Below are positions 1 to 5,699 of a stretch of 5,782 bases of DNA, in pieces. The notes below the pieces were generated by a model that searched no databases, was not told where the DNA came from, and saw nothing but the letters and a program-made list of their open reading frames with translations. Both the position numbers and the translations under genes were made by a program. Every line of letters begins with the position of its first letter. Position 1 is the stretch's first letter. Source of the stretch: Gammaproteobacteria bacterium (lineage in GTDB: Bacteria > Pseudomonadota > Gammaproteobacteria > Chromatiales > Chromatiaceae); the NCBI GenBank assembly GCA_030621975.1, contig JAUXGQ010000142.1, positions 1 through 5,782 on the forward strand, given 5' to 3'.

Positions 1-1925
1 AGGTTGGCCACCATGACCGTAAGCCGCCCTTCCAGGTCTGCGGGCGCATAGGCGGACTTGGTGCCTGCGAATACACTGCGTTGTTCCGTCCCCAGATCCA
101 GCGTAAGGCGCAGCAGCTTGTCGGCGCCTTCCACCTGCTCCGCCTTGGCGATGCGGGCGATGCGCAGATCCACCTTGGCGAATGCCTGGAACTCGATGGT
201 CTCGCCGATGGGATCGTCCACCAGGGGGCCCCGGGCCGCCGGTTGTGCCGCGGCCGGCGCCCCCTGAGCGGCCAGATCCTCCCGGGAATCCTCCAGCATG
301 GCCTGGACCTGCGCCGGATCCACCCGGGTCATCAGGGGCTTGAACTTGGCGATGACGTGATCGGTGAGCGGCGTTGCCAGGGCCTCCCAGGTCAGGGGCT
401 CGACCTGCAGGAAGGCCTCGGATTTCTCCGCGGTCGCCGGCAGTATGGGTCGCAGATAGCCGATCAGCACCCGGAACAGATTGATGCCCATGCTGCACAC
501 GTCCTGCAGCGCCTGGTCCTGGTCCGCCTGCTTGGCGATGACCCAGGGTCGCTTCTCGTCGATGTACTGATTGGCCCGGTCCGCCAGGGCCATGATCTCG
601 CGCACCGCGCGGCTGAACTCCCGCTTCTCGTAATGGGCGGCGATGGATTCGCCCCGGGCGATGAACTCATCGAACAGCGCCGGCTCCGAAACCTCTTTAG
701 AAAGTCGCCCCTCGAAGCGCTTGCGGATGAAACCGGCGCAGCGGCTGGCGATGTTCACCACCTTGCCCACCAGATCCGAGTTCACCCGCTGGGCGAAGTC
801 TTCCAGGTTGAGGTCGATGTCCTCGATCCCGCTGCCCAGCTTGGCGGCGAAGTAGTAGCGCAGGTACTCCGGATTGAGATGGTCCAGATAGGTGCGGGCC
901 TTGATGAAGGTACCCCGGGATTTGGACATCTTCTGGCCGTCCACGGTGAGAAAGCCGTGGACGAAGATGGCCGTCGGCGTCCTGAAATCCGCACCCTGCA
1001 GCATGGCCGGCCAGAACAGGGCGTGGAAGTAGATGATGTCCTTGCCGATGAAATGGTAGAGTTCGGCATCCGCCTCGGGGCCCCAGAAGTCGTCGAAGTC
1101 CAGGCCTTCGGTCTTTTCGCACAGGTTCTTGAAGCTCGCCATGTAGCCGATGGGGGCGTCCAGCCAGACGTAGAAGTATTTGCCGGGGTGATCCGGGATC
1201 TCGAAACCGAAATAGGGGGCATCCCGGGAGATATCCCATTCCTGCAGCCCCGCCTTGAACCATTCGTCCAGCTTGTTGATCACCTCGGACTGCAGATGCC
1301 CGCCCCGGGTCCATGCCCGGAGCATGTCCGCGAAGTCCGCCAGGCGGAAGAAATAGTGGTCCGACGCCTTGTCCACGGGTTTGACCCCGGAAATGGCCGA
1401 GACCGCGTTCTTCAGTTCGCTCGGCGAGTAACTCGCCCCACAGGCCTCGCAGTTGTCCCCGTACTGGTCTGTGGCGCCGCATTTGGGGCATTCTCCCTTG
1501 ATAAACCGATCCGGCAGAAACATCTGTTGTTCCGGGTCATAGGCCTGGGTGATCGTGCGCCGCACGATGTGGCCCTGGTCCCGGTTGCGCTCGTAGATCC
1601 GGTTGGCGCAGTCCCGGTTCTCCTCCGAATGGGTGGAATGGTAATTATCGAAGGCGACCCTGAACTCGGCGAAATCCGCCTGGTGTTCCTCGTACACCCG
1701 CTCGATGAGCGTCTCGGGCTCGATGCCGTCCTGTCGCGCGCGCAGCATGATCGGGGTGCCATGGGCGTCGTCGGCGCACACGTAGATGCAGCGCTGCCCT
1801 TGCATCTTGAGAAAACGGACCCAGATATCGGTCTGGATGTATTCCACCAGGTGGCCGATGTGGATGGGCCCGTTGGCATAGGGCAGGGCGCTGGTAACCA
1901 GGATTTTTCGTGGTGTTTTTGTCAT
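1..1925 (-). CDS. metG: Methionine--tRNA ligase (MetRS), 3' end cut by window edge
   Basis: Cytoplasmic class I aminoacyl-tRNA synthetase that charges tRNA-Met with methionine using ATP. Translating the minus strand from the ATG at 1925-1923 gives an open frame of 641 codons that leaves the window at its left edge. Visible motifs are HIGH at residues 22-25 in a PYANGPIHIGH context, a zinc knuckle with Cys146, Cys149, Cys159 and Cys162, and KMSKS at residues 332-336. These positions agree almost exactly with E. coli MetG. From about residue 575 there is an EMAP/Trbp111-like tRNA-binding domain (EFQAFAKVDLRIARI), which marks the long dimeric form of the enzyme. Compared with E. coli MetG (677 residues) roughly 35-40 C-terminal residues should lie outside the window. 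The start is well supported because the family's N-terminal KILVTSALPYANG begins seven residues in; no strong Shine-Dalgarno is visible before it. Divergent from apbC. Near-certain identification. Confidence 0.98.
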   Translation of the reverse strand, partial: MTKTPRKILVTSALPYANGPIHIGHLVEYIQTDIWVRFLKMQGQRCIYVCADDAHGTPIMLRARQDGIEPETLIERVYEEHQADFAEFRVAFDNYHSTHSEENRDCANRIYERNRDQGHIVRRTITQAYDPEQQMFLPDRFIKGECPKCGATDQYGDNCEACGASYSPSELKNAVSAISGVKPVDKASDHYFFRLADFADMLRAWTRGGHLQSEVINKLDEWFKAGLQEWDISRDAPYFGFEIPDHPGKYFYVWLDAPIGYMASFKNLCEKTEGLDFDDFWGPEADAELYHFIGKDIIYFHALFWPAMLQGADFRTPTAIFVHGFLTVDGQKMSKSRGTFIKARTYLDHLNPEYLRYYFAAKLGSGIEDIDLNLEDFAQRVNSDLVGKVVNIASRCAGFIRKRFEGRLSKEVSEPALFDEFIARGESIAAHYEKREFSRAVREIMALADRANQYIDEKRPWVIAKQADQDQALQDVCSMGINLFRVLIGYLRPILPATAEKSEAFLQVEPLTWEALATPLTDHVIAKFKPLMTRVDPAQVQAMLEDSREDLAAQGAPAAAQPAARGPLVDDPIGETIEFQAFAKVDLRIARIAKAEQVEGADKLLRLTLDLGTEQRSVFAGTKSAYAPADLEGRLTVMVAN

Positions 1926-1960
1926 GTTACGGCTTGTTCGTGACCGGTCTGGTCGAGCAC

Positions 1961-1984
1961 GGGCGGATAAAGTACCGCATTATC
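1961..1984 (-). promoter_or_regulatory. Candidate metG promoter (extended -10)
   Basis: On the minus strand the hexamer GATAAT (1984-1979) is preceded by TGT, giving an extended -10 element TGTGATAAT. No good -35 lies 17 bp upstream, which is acceptable for extended -10 promoters. It would give a leader of roughly 45-50 nt before the metG ATG. The leader contains the 8-bp palindrome GACCGGTC at 1942-1949, of unknown meaning. Assigned by eye only. Confidence 0.4.
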
Positions 1985-2022
1985 ACACACATCGTTAAAC
2001 GAATAAAAACCTAGTAAATCAG

Positions 2023-2053
2023 TTGGGCAATATTCCGCATTTTAGTGTAGAAT
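2023..2053 (+). promoter_or_regulatory. Candidate apbC promoter
   Basis: TAGAAT at 2048-2053 matches the sigma-70 -10 consensus at five of six positions. TTGGGC at 2023-2028 could be a -35 but lies 19 bp away, which is long. The region is AT-rich between two GC-rich genes, as expected for a divergent promoter area. The transcript would have a leader of about 55 nt. Confidence 0.35.
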
Positions 2054-2116
2054 GCATGCCCATTTACACATCATTCGATTCCCTAAGAGCCGGTATGCGG
2101 GCAGGAGAAACAGATC

Positions 2117-3208
2117 ATGGCAGAGGTAACGCAAGAACAGATTGAAGAGGCCATCAAGGGCTACACCGAGCCCCACATGGAAAAGGACCTGGTGAGCGCC
2201 AAGGCGGTCAAGGGCATCGACATCAGCGGCGGCGAGGTCAAGGTCAAGGTCGAGCTGGGTTTCCCTGCCAAGGGCTTCGTGGACGAACTCGCTGCGGCGC
2301 TAAAGGAGCGGATCGAGACCCTGGAAGGCGTCGCCGCGGCCCAGGTCGACGTGACCTGGAAGATCGTCGCCCACTCGGTGCAGAAATCCCTCAAGCCCAT
2401 CGGCAACGTCAAGAACATCGTCGCCGTGGCCTCCGGCAAGGGCGGGGTGGGCAAGTCCACCGTGGCGGTAAATCTGGCCCTGGCCCTGTCGGCCGAGGGC
2501 GCCAAGGTGGGTGTGCTGGACGCCGATATCTACGGCCCTTCCCAGCCCCGCATGCTGGGCGTGACGGGCAAGCCGGAATCCAAGGACGGCAAGACCCTGG
2601 AGCCCATGAACAGCTACCACCTCGAGGCCATGTCCATCGGTTTCCTGATCGACGAGGAGACCCCCATGATCTGGCGCGGCCCCATGGTCACCCAGGCCCT
2701 GGAACAGTTGCTGAACGATACCAACTGGTCCGATCTGGACTATCTGGTCATCGACCTGCCCCCGGGCACCGGCGACACCCAGTTGACCCTGGCCCAGAAG
2801 GTGCCGGTCAGCGGTGCGGTGATAGTCACCACCCCCCAGGACATCGCCCTGCTGGATGCCCGCAAGGGTCTCAAGATGTTCGAGAAGGTAGAGGTGCCGG
2901 TGCTGGGCGTGATCGAGAACATGAGCACCTACATCTGCTCGAAATGCGGCCACGAGGAACACATCTTCGGCGAGGGCGGCGGCGTGCGCATGGCCGAACA
3001 GCACGACGTGGACTTCCTCGGCTCCCTGCCCCTGGACATCCGCATCCGCGAAGAGACCGACGGCGGCAAGCCCACGGTAGTGGCGGAACCCGAGAGCCGC
3101 ATATCCCTGATCTTCCGGGAGATCGCCCGCAAGACCGCCGCCAAGCTGGCGCTGCAGGCTAAAGATTATGCGGCGAAGTTTCCGAATATTGTGATTCAGA
3201 ACAACTGA
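2117..3208 (+). CDS. apbC: ApbC/Mrp/Nbp35-family iron-sulfur cluster carrier ATPase
   Basis: P-loop ATPase that binds a [4Fe-4S] cluster and delivers it to apo-proteins in the cytoplasm. The 363-residue protein has the full family layout. Residues about 5-85 form the MIP18/DUF59 domain. The deviant Walker A motif GKGGVGKST lies at 107-115, followed by LDADIYGPS (134-142, Walker A' aspartates), the switch region IDLPPGTGDTQ (212-222), and the cluster-binding CxxC pair Cys274/Cys277 in the context ENMSTYICSKCGHEE. Length is normal for proteobacterial Mrp. The ATG is preceded by AGGAGA (2103-2108) at 8 nt spacing, which fixes the start. It is divergent from metG, the arrangement seen in E. coli and Pseudomonas. 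In Pseudomonas-type genomes dcd usually follows; here the gene is followed by a terminator and then integron DNA. The gene is also called mrp. Confidence 0.96.
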   Translation: MAEVTQEQIEEAIKGYTEPHMEKDLVSAKAVKGIDISGGEVKVKVELGFPAKGFVDELAAALKERIETLEGVAAAQVDVTWKIVAHSVQKSLKPIGNVKNIVAVASGKGGVGKSTVAVNLALALSAEGAKVGVLDADIYGPSQPRMLGVTGKPESKDGKTLEPMNSYHLEAMSIGFLIDEETPMIWRGPMVTQALEQLLNDTNWSDLDYLVIDLPPGTGDTQLTLAQKVPVSGAVIVTTPQDIALLDARKGLKMFEKVEVPVLGVIENMSTYICSKCGHEEHIFGEGGGVRMAEQHDVDFLGSLPLDIRIREETDGGKPTVVAEPESRISLIFREIARKTAAKLALQAKDYAAKFPNIVIQNN

Positions 3209-3214
3209 TACTAT

Positions 3215-3243
3215 AAAAAGCCGGCGGAACGCCGGCTTTTTTT
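3215..3243 (+). terminator. Rho-independent terminator of apbC, probably bidirectional
   Basis: A perfect six-bp GC stem (GCCGGC 3220-3225 with GCCGGC 3231-3236) around the five-base loop GGAAC is followed by seven T residues and preceded by five A residues, which lengthen the stem. Because the A run becomes a U run on the other strand, the hairpin can also stop leftward transcription coming from the regulator gene at 3369-4406. It begins seven bases after the apbC stop codon. Confidence 0.9.
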
Positions 3244-3257
3244 CGGTGATCTCTGAA

Positions 3258-3375
3258 CGGGGATTTGCTCTCGGGCTATGAGGAGGCGCGGTGTAAAGGG
3301 CGATCTGAGAGTCCGAGAACCTCTACCCTGGCGCTGCATCCCGCACAGAACGGTTGTAATACCCCCCGTTAGGGC
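3258..3375 (-). repeat. attC-like recombination site at the 3' end of the regulator cassette
   Basis: This fills the stretch between the regulator gene and the apbC terminator. On the minus strand it starts with the inverse core GCCCTAAC (3375-3368) overlapping the gene's TAA stop, followed by GGGGGG, and ends with CCCCG (3262-3258). Even in the integrated form AACGGGG (3370-3364) pairs with CCCCGTT (3262-3256). An inner stem is possible between TCTCGG (minus strand, near 3317) and CCGAGA (minus strand, near 3270). Reconstituted with the 5' end of the cassette the site would be 125 nt, inside the usual attC range of about 57-141 nt. No other gene is visible here. Confidence 0.55.
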
Positions 3376-4406
3376 TCTAGTTTGGCTTGTGCTCTACGTA
3401 CCACACGCCTGACAGCCGAGTTAGCTTTGATCGGAATCAGTTCGATTTCAGGATGCTTCAAGGCGAATACTCTAAAAACCTCATCTGCGAATGCTATTCC
3501 AATAGTATCGACACCTTGAAAGTCAAAGAGAACCGTTCTGAATCTATCTATTCTGGCCAGTAATCGTTTAGCTTGCGATCGAGATACGAGTTTGTCGTCG
3601 CCATATTGTGCAAGCCTTACTGGTACAACAGTCTTTGTGAACCCAAAATCATCACCTGATATAAATTTATCAAATATCTTTTTTGTTGTGCGGGACGTAT
3701 GATTATTTAGCTTCATCCACACAGATGTCCCCGAAGAAAATTTATCTCTTTCAAGTATCCAATCTGCTTTTTCTCCAAGCTTGTGAGAGAAGTATGTGCC
3801 ACCCGATAAAATCTCAAAATCATCGAACATTCTTGATGTAAAGAATATACCTTCACCTGTATGGTTAGCGGGATCAGTAGTGAGCTTTCCCTTTGCTAAT
3901 TCTAAGAGTGCATGGCGCTCGTCAAGTAATTCTAGTTCAGCTTGAATTTTCTTAAAGATTCCTGCGCCGTCATCATAAAGGGCAAGTTCCGTACTAGTAG
4001 CCGTTTTCTTTAGCTGAACAGTGAGGGTTGCTCCATTGGAATGATCTATCGCGTTGTTGAACATTTCTGTAAAACCATAATGCCAAATGTCGAGTGCGTT
4101 TTCCGGTATTTGGCCTAGCGAGGCAATCACATCCTGCCTCCACACCACGTCCTCTGCCAACTTATCCGTTAATGAATAACTCTTCTGCCATTCCACCAGG
4201 GGATGTAATCTATAAGAACGGTTGCGAGTATTTCCATGCTGCGTGAGCGCATGTTCATCAACCAGCTTCTTTAGGTGTTTATTTACTGCCTGCCGTGTGA
4301 TATCAAATTTATCGGCTGTTACCTTGGCGAGGTCAGTTGGGTGCTTTTCAACGTTGTTTATGATGAATCCACGTATCTTTTCGCCTCTTGAGCGAACCCC
4401 GGTCAT
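3369..4406 (-). CDS. Winged-helix / GHKL ATPase / STAS-like (DUF4325) fusion regulator
   Basis: Probable cytoplasmic signalling regulator of 345 residues with three parts. Residues 1-70 form a winged helix-turn-helix (ITRQAVNKHLKKLVDE at about 36-51 as the recognition region). Residues about 105-235 form a GHKL-type ATP-binding fold: N-box EMFNNAIDHS (114-123), G1 box DDGAG (145-149), G2 box HTGEGIF (182-188). Residues about 255-335 match the STAS-like DUF4325 family (RTVLFDFQGVDTIGIAFADEV region). The layout resembles an anti-sigma kinase and its STAS antagonist in one chain; Thr301 in DTIG lies where SpoIIAA-type proteins carry their phosphorylated Ser, an inference. The frame extends to a TTG at 4460, but that TTG is inside a TTGACA box, so I prefer the ATG at 4406 (AGGA 11 nt upstream). 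Codons and AT content differ from metG/apbC, which points to transfer. No partner gene is adjacent; true targets unknown. Confidence 0.85.
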   Translation of the reverse strand: MTGVRSRGEKIRGFIINNVEKHPTDLAKVTADKFDITRQAVNKHLKKLVDEHALTQHGNTRNRSYRLHPLVEWQKSYSLTDKLAEDVVWRQDVIASLGQIPENALDIWHYGFTEMFNNAIDHSNGATLTVQLKKTATSTELALYDDGAGIFKKIQAELELLDERHALLELAKGKLTTDPANHTGEGIFFTSRMFDDFEILSGGTYFSHKLGEKADWILERDKFSSGTSVWMKLNNHTSRTTKKIFDKFISGDDFGFTKTVVPVRLAQYGDDKLVSRSQAKRLLARIDRFRTVLFDFQGVDTIGIAFADEVFRVFALKHPEIELIPIKANSAVRRVVRRAQAKLEP

Positions 4407-4432
4407 GATGATATTTGTCCTAGTGCATAATT

Positions 4433-4481
4433 TGTCAAGCCTGGAGCAGGCGATTGTCAACTTAACTGATTATTTTGTCAA
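4433..4481 (-). repeat. Three TTGACA direct repeats at 21-22 bp steps
   Basis: On the minus strand TTGACA occurs at 4481-4476, 4460-4455 and 4438-4433, so the copies start 21 and 22 bases apart, about two helical turns each. The outer two copies share a longer match, CCAGGnTTGACAAA. The middle copy shares only TTGACAA. The block ends 26 bases before the preferred ATG of the wHTH regulator. It could be an operator for that protein's own winged-helix domain, since sites at this step lie on one face of the helix. Alternatively the copies are simply -35 boxes. Confidence 0.6.
4453..4481 (-). promoter_or_regulatory. Candidate promoter of the wHTH-GHKL-STAS regulator
   Basis: The upstream-most TTGACA (4481-4476) is a perfect -35 and is followed after 17 bp by GACAAT (4458-4453), matching the -10 consensus at four of six positions. 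The transcript would start near 4446 and give a 40-nt leader. The -10 overlaps the middle TTGACA repeat and the third repeat lies just downstream, so a protein bound there would block transcription. A second option is the TTGACA at 4438-4433 with AATATC at 4415-4410, which would give a nearly leaderless message. Confidence 0.45.
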
Positions 4482-4499
4482 CCCTGGCGATAAAAAAAG

Positions 4500-4604
4500 C
4501 CCTAACAATTCGCTATGCCAGACCCCTCAGCCAACGTAGGGGTGGGCATGTCTTTTATGCCTACCATCGATCTCATTGAGGATAATGCTAAGCGAATATA
4601 GCGG
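4500..4604 (-). repeat. Imperfect long hairpin at the 5' cassette junction, possible decayed attC
   Basis: The gap between the intI remnant and the regulator holds nested inverted repeats. ATTCGCT (plus 4508-4514) pairs with AGCGAAT (4591-4597), and further out CTA with TAG allows a bulged continuation to 4604. Inside, ATGCC (4515-4519) pairs with GGCAT (4545-4549) and ACCCCT (4522-4527) with AGGGGT (4538-4543). Read on the minus strand the right end is AGCGAATTG|TTAGGG, very like the L'-R' end of classical attC sites. The opposite arm lacks a clean RYYYAAC, so the site is at best degenerate. The inner hairpin has no good T run and is not a convincing terminator. Confidence 0.35.
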
Positions 4605-4658
4605 AACAGCGGGCTATACCGGTCCCGCAAATTCTCCGCATCTTCCGGGCGCTTCGAA

Positions 4659-5528
4659 TCAAAAAGCATCCAGGGGACTCACCACCCCCTTGCCGCCCCG
4701 ATTCAGTACATGCGTGTAGATCAGGTAGTGTATCCCGTCCATTTTTTCAAGAAGCCGTAAAATCTCCGGTTGTGCTAAAACAACCGGCAATCTACGCGGT
4801 CGCTTTGGCCTGGCGAAGTTACCAAGATCTCCCAGAGGCTGTTTCAAGATCTGGTCGTACAAAAATACCAGTGCATTGAGCGCCTGACTCTGGGTGCTGG
4901 TACTCACGTTTCTGCGAACCGCGAGATGCTTGAGAAACGAAAACACCTCTTTTGCACCCAGTTGTTTTGGATTCCGGTTTCCCGAAAAGGCGATATACCG
5001 AGCGGCCCAACCCTCATAGGCCTGCTCGGTACGGATCGAATAGCCCCGACGACGTATTTCATTAATGAGCTTGGTCAGAACTTCCGTGTGCCGCGACCTT
5101 GCCAAAGAAGTATTTTTGTCCTTGGATTCATACGATTTCTCGTACCCGTTGGTTGCAGTAACATCGCGTGCAATCGTGGGATGATCTGGAGAAAGGGACC
5201 GGGCGGAACTCTTCCAGAATCCCCAGTCTACCTGCTCCAACCAGTCCGCCTCAATCAGCTGAAAAAGATTCTGTATAGCATCGACAATTTGGTGATGTTG
5301 CCAATCCTCCAGGCCCTCTTTGCGACCGATTTTCTCGAGGTAGGCTTGCACCTCACCGGGCCCATGCTTTGTGAGTTGCTGATCGGGAAAGGCCTTCAGA
5401 TACTGCTCGGCGCGGATCACGTACCAGCGCAGAGTTTTTGGCTTAACGCCCTATTTTTCCAGCTTATTGATATAGCGATCCCAGAATTGGCGGACGCCGG
5501 GATCGTTTCTTGAATTGCCGGCTGACAC
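4659..5528 (-). pseudogene. intI: Integron integrase (IntI) pseudogene: amber stop and catalytic-domain deletion
   Basis: Integron tyrosine recombinases insert and excise gene cassettes at attI/attC. Read from the GTG at 5528 (GGGAG 8 nt upstream) the frame gives VSAGNSRNDPGVRQFWDRYI, then an amber TAG at codon 26 (5453-5451) where relatives usually have Gln (CAG), then continues as GVKPKTLRWYVIRAEQYLKAF. Codons 27 to about 120 are the N-terminal extension of long environmental IntI proteins. Codons about 149-233 are the SAM-like core-binding domain (YSIRTEQAYEGWAARYIAFS, NVSTSTQSQALNALVFLYDQ). The linker RPKRPRRLPVVL follows. At about codon 267 (MDGIHYL) the sequence jumps in frame to IYTHVLNRGGKGVVSPLDAF, the family's C-terminus. 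About 160 codons are missing: the box I Arg, the IntI-specific insert and HxxR are gone, while the nucleophile Tyr271 (4718-4716) remains. A GTG restart at 5420 could yield 253 residues, which cannot be catalytic. Confidence 0.93.
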
Positions 5529-5586
5529 AGGCTATTCTCCCTTTTGTTTTCACGGTATTCCATTACCCACACGGCAAATTAGACTC

Positions 5587-5615
5587 ATGGTAAACACGAA
5601 TCCGAAAATATGCAA
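5587..5615 (-). promoter_or_regulatory. Candidate intI promoter (Pint)
   Basis: On the minus strand TTGCAT (5615-5610) and TACCAT (5592-5587) are separated by 17 bp and match the sigma-70 boxes at four positions each. The transcript would begin about 50 nt before the GTG at 5528. No LexA box (CTG-N10-CAG type) is visible near it, although many integrase genes are SOS-controlled. Assigned by eye. Confidence 0.35.
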
Positions 5616-5621
5616 TATGCA
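5608..5621 (+). repeat. Tandem ATATGCA x2 next to a short palindrome in the attI region
   Basis: ATATGCA occurs twice back to back (5608-5614, 5615-5621), overlapping the candidate intI -35 box. It runs into GCAGAATCTGC (5619-5629), a five-bp inverted repeat around one base. attI sites carry accessory integrase-binding direct repeats in about this position, 40-60 bp before the core, so these could be such sites or an operator on Pint. Confidence 0.4.
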
Positions 5622-5652
5622 GAATCTGCCTAGCACACTATTTACCCATTCT

Positions 5653-5671
5653 GTCTAATCCACTGTTAGGC
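5653..5671 (+). other. attI-like recombination site (simple site)
   Basis: GTTAGGC at 5665-5671 fits the integron core consensus GTTRRRY, with crossover expected between G5665 and T5666. It is preceded after five bases by GTCTAAT (5653-5659), an inverse L box that pairs with the core at five of seven positions. The arrangement and spacing resemble class 1 attI1, which ends in CCTAAAACAAAGTTAGGC. It lies 137 bases before the intI start on the promoter side, exactly where an attI belongs, and a cassette-type gene follows. The whole attI may reach back to about 5607. Confidence 0.75.
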
Positions 5672-5699
5672 CAAGAAGAATATGAATCGAAGGTGAAAC

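Larger units (their letters stand above)
3258..4505 (-). mobile_element. Putative integron gene cassette carrying the wHTH-GHKL-STAS regulator
   Basis: Read on the minus strand, the segment begins at a G|TTAGGGC core site (G4506, TTAGGGC 4505-4499) and its gene ends in GCCCTAAC (3375-3368), where the TAA stop lies inside the inverse core, as is common in integron cassettes. About 110 bases further on is CCCCG|TT (3262-3256). Joining the two ends as in a circular cassette gives CCCCG+TTAGGGC, which is perfectly complementary over 12 bases to GCCCTAACGGGG at 3375-3364, exactly the R'/R'' pairing that defines an attC site. One gene, one direction, 1248 bp and AT-rich content against GC-rich neighbours also suit a cassette. 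Deviations: GTTAGGG breaks the GTTRRRY consensus at the last base, and the cassette lies downstream of intI rather than at the attI side. The flank after removal would read ATTG|TTCAG. Alternative: a chance pair of short inverted repeats or another element with 8-bp ends. Confidence 0.6.

Noticed and set aside
81..1943. A 620-codon open frame on the plus strand across the left part of the window
   Set aside because: It is the antisense shadow of metG, whose HIGH, zinc-knuckle and KMSKS motifs are all on the minus strand; the plus-strand reading resembles no family and is an effect of high GC content.
2300..3004. A 234-codon minus-strand frame inside apbC
   Set aside because: It is the reverse shadow of the P-loop ATPase gene, without start signals or recognisable domains.
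3368..4506. The 8-bp inverted ends GCCCTAAC/GTTAGGGC as terminal inverted repeats of an insertion sequence
   Set aside because: There is no transposase and no target duplication at the ends, and the extra CCCCG match outside one end fits cassette attC pairing better.
4222..4539. A 105-codon plus-strand frame over the regulator start and upstream region
   Set aside because: It is antisense to the winged-helix coding part and the TTGACA repeats, with no ribosome binding site or family resemblance.
4517..4547. The ACCCCT/AGGGGT hairpin as an intI terminator
   Set aside because: Leftward, the stem is not followed by a T run at the right distance; the T run at 4492-4498 lies too far away and belongs to the cassette leader.
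5451..5453. UAG read as pyrrolysine or by suppression in intI
   Set aside because: The catalytic domain is also deleted, so simple pseudogene decay explains the stop without recoding.
4926..5513. A 195-codon plus-strand frame across the integrase region
   Set aside because: It lies antisense to the clear IntI remnant, and its start, composition and sequence give no independent support.
5529..5671. A LexA (SOS) box in front of intI
   Set aside because: I looked for CTG-N10-CAG on both strands near the candidate promoter and found no acceptable match.
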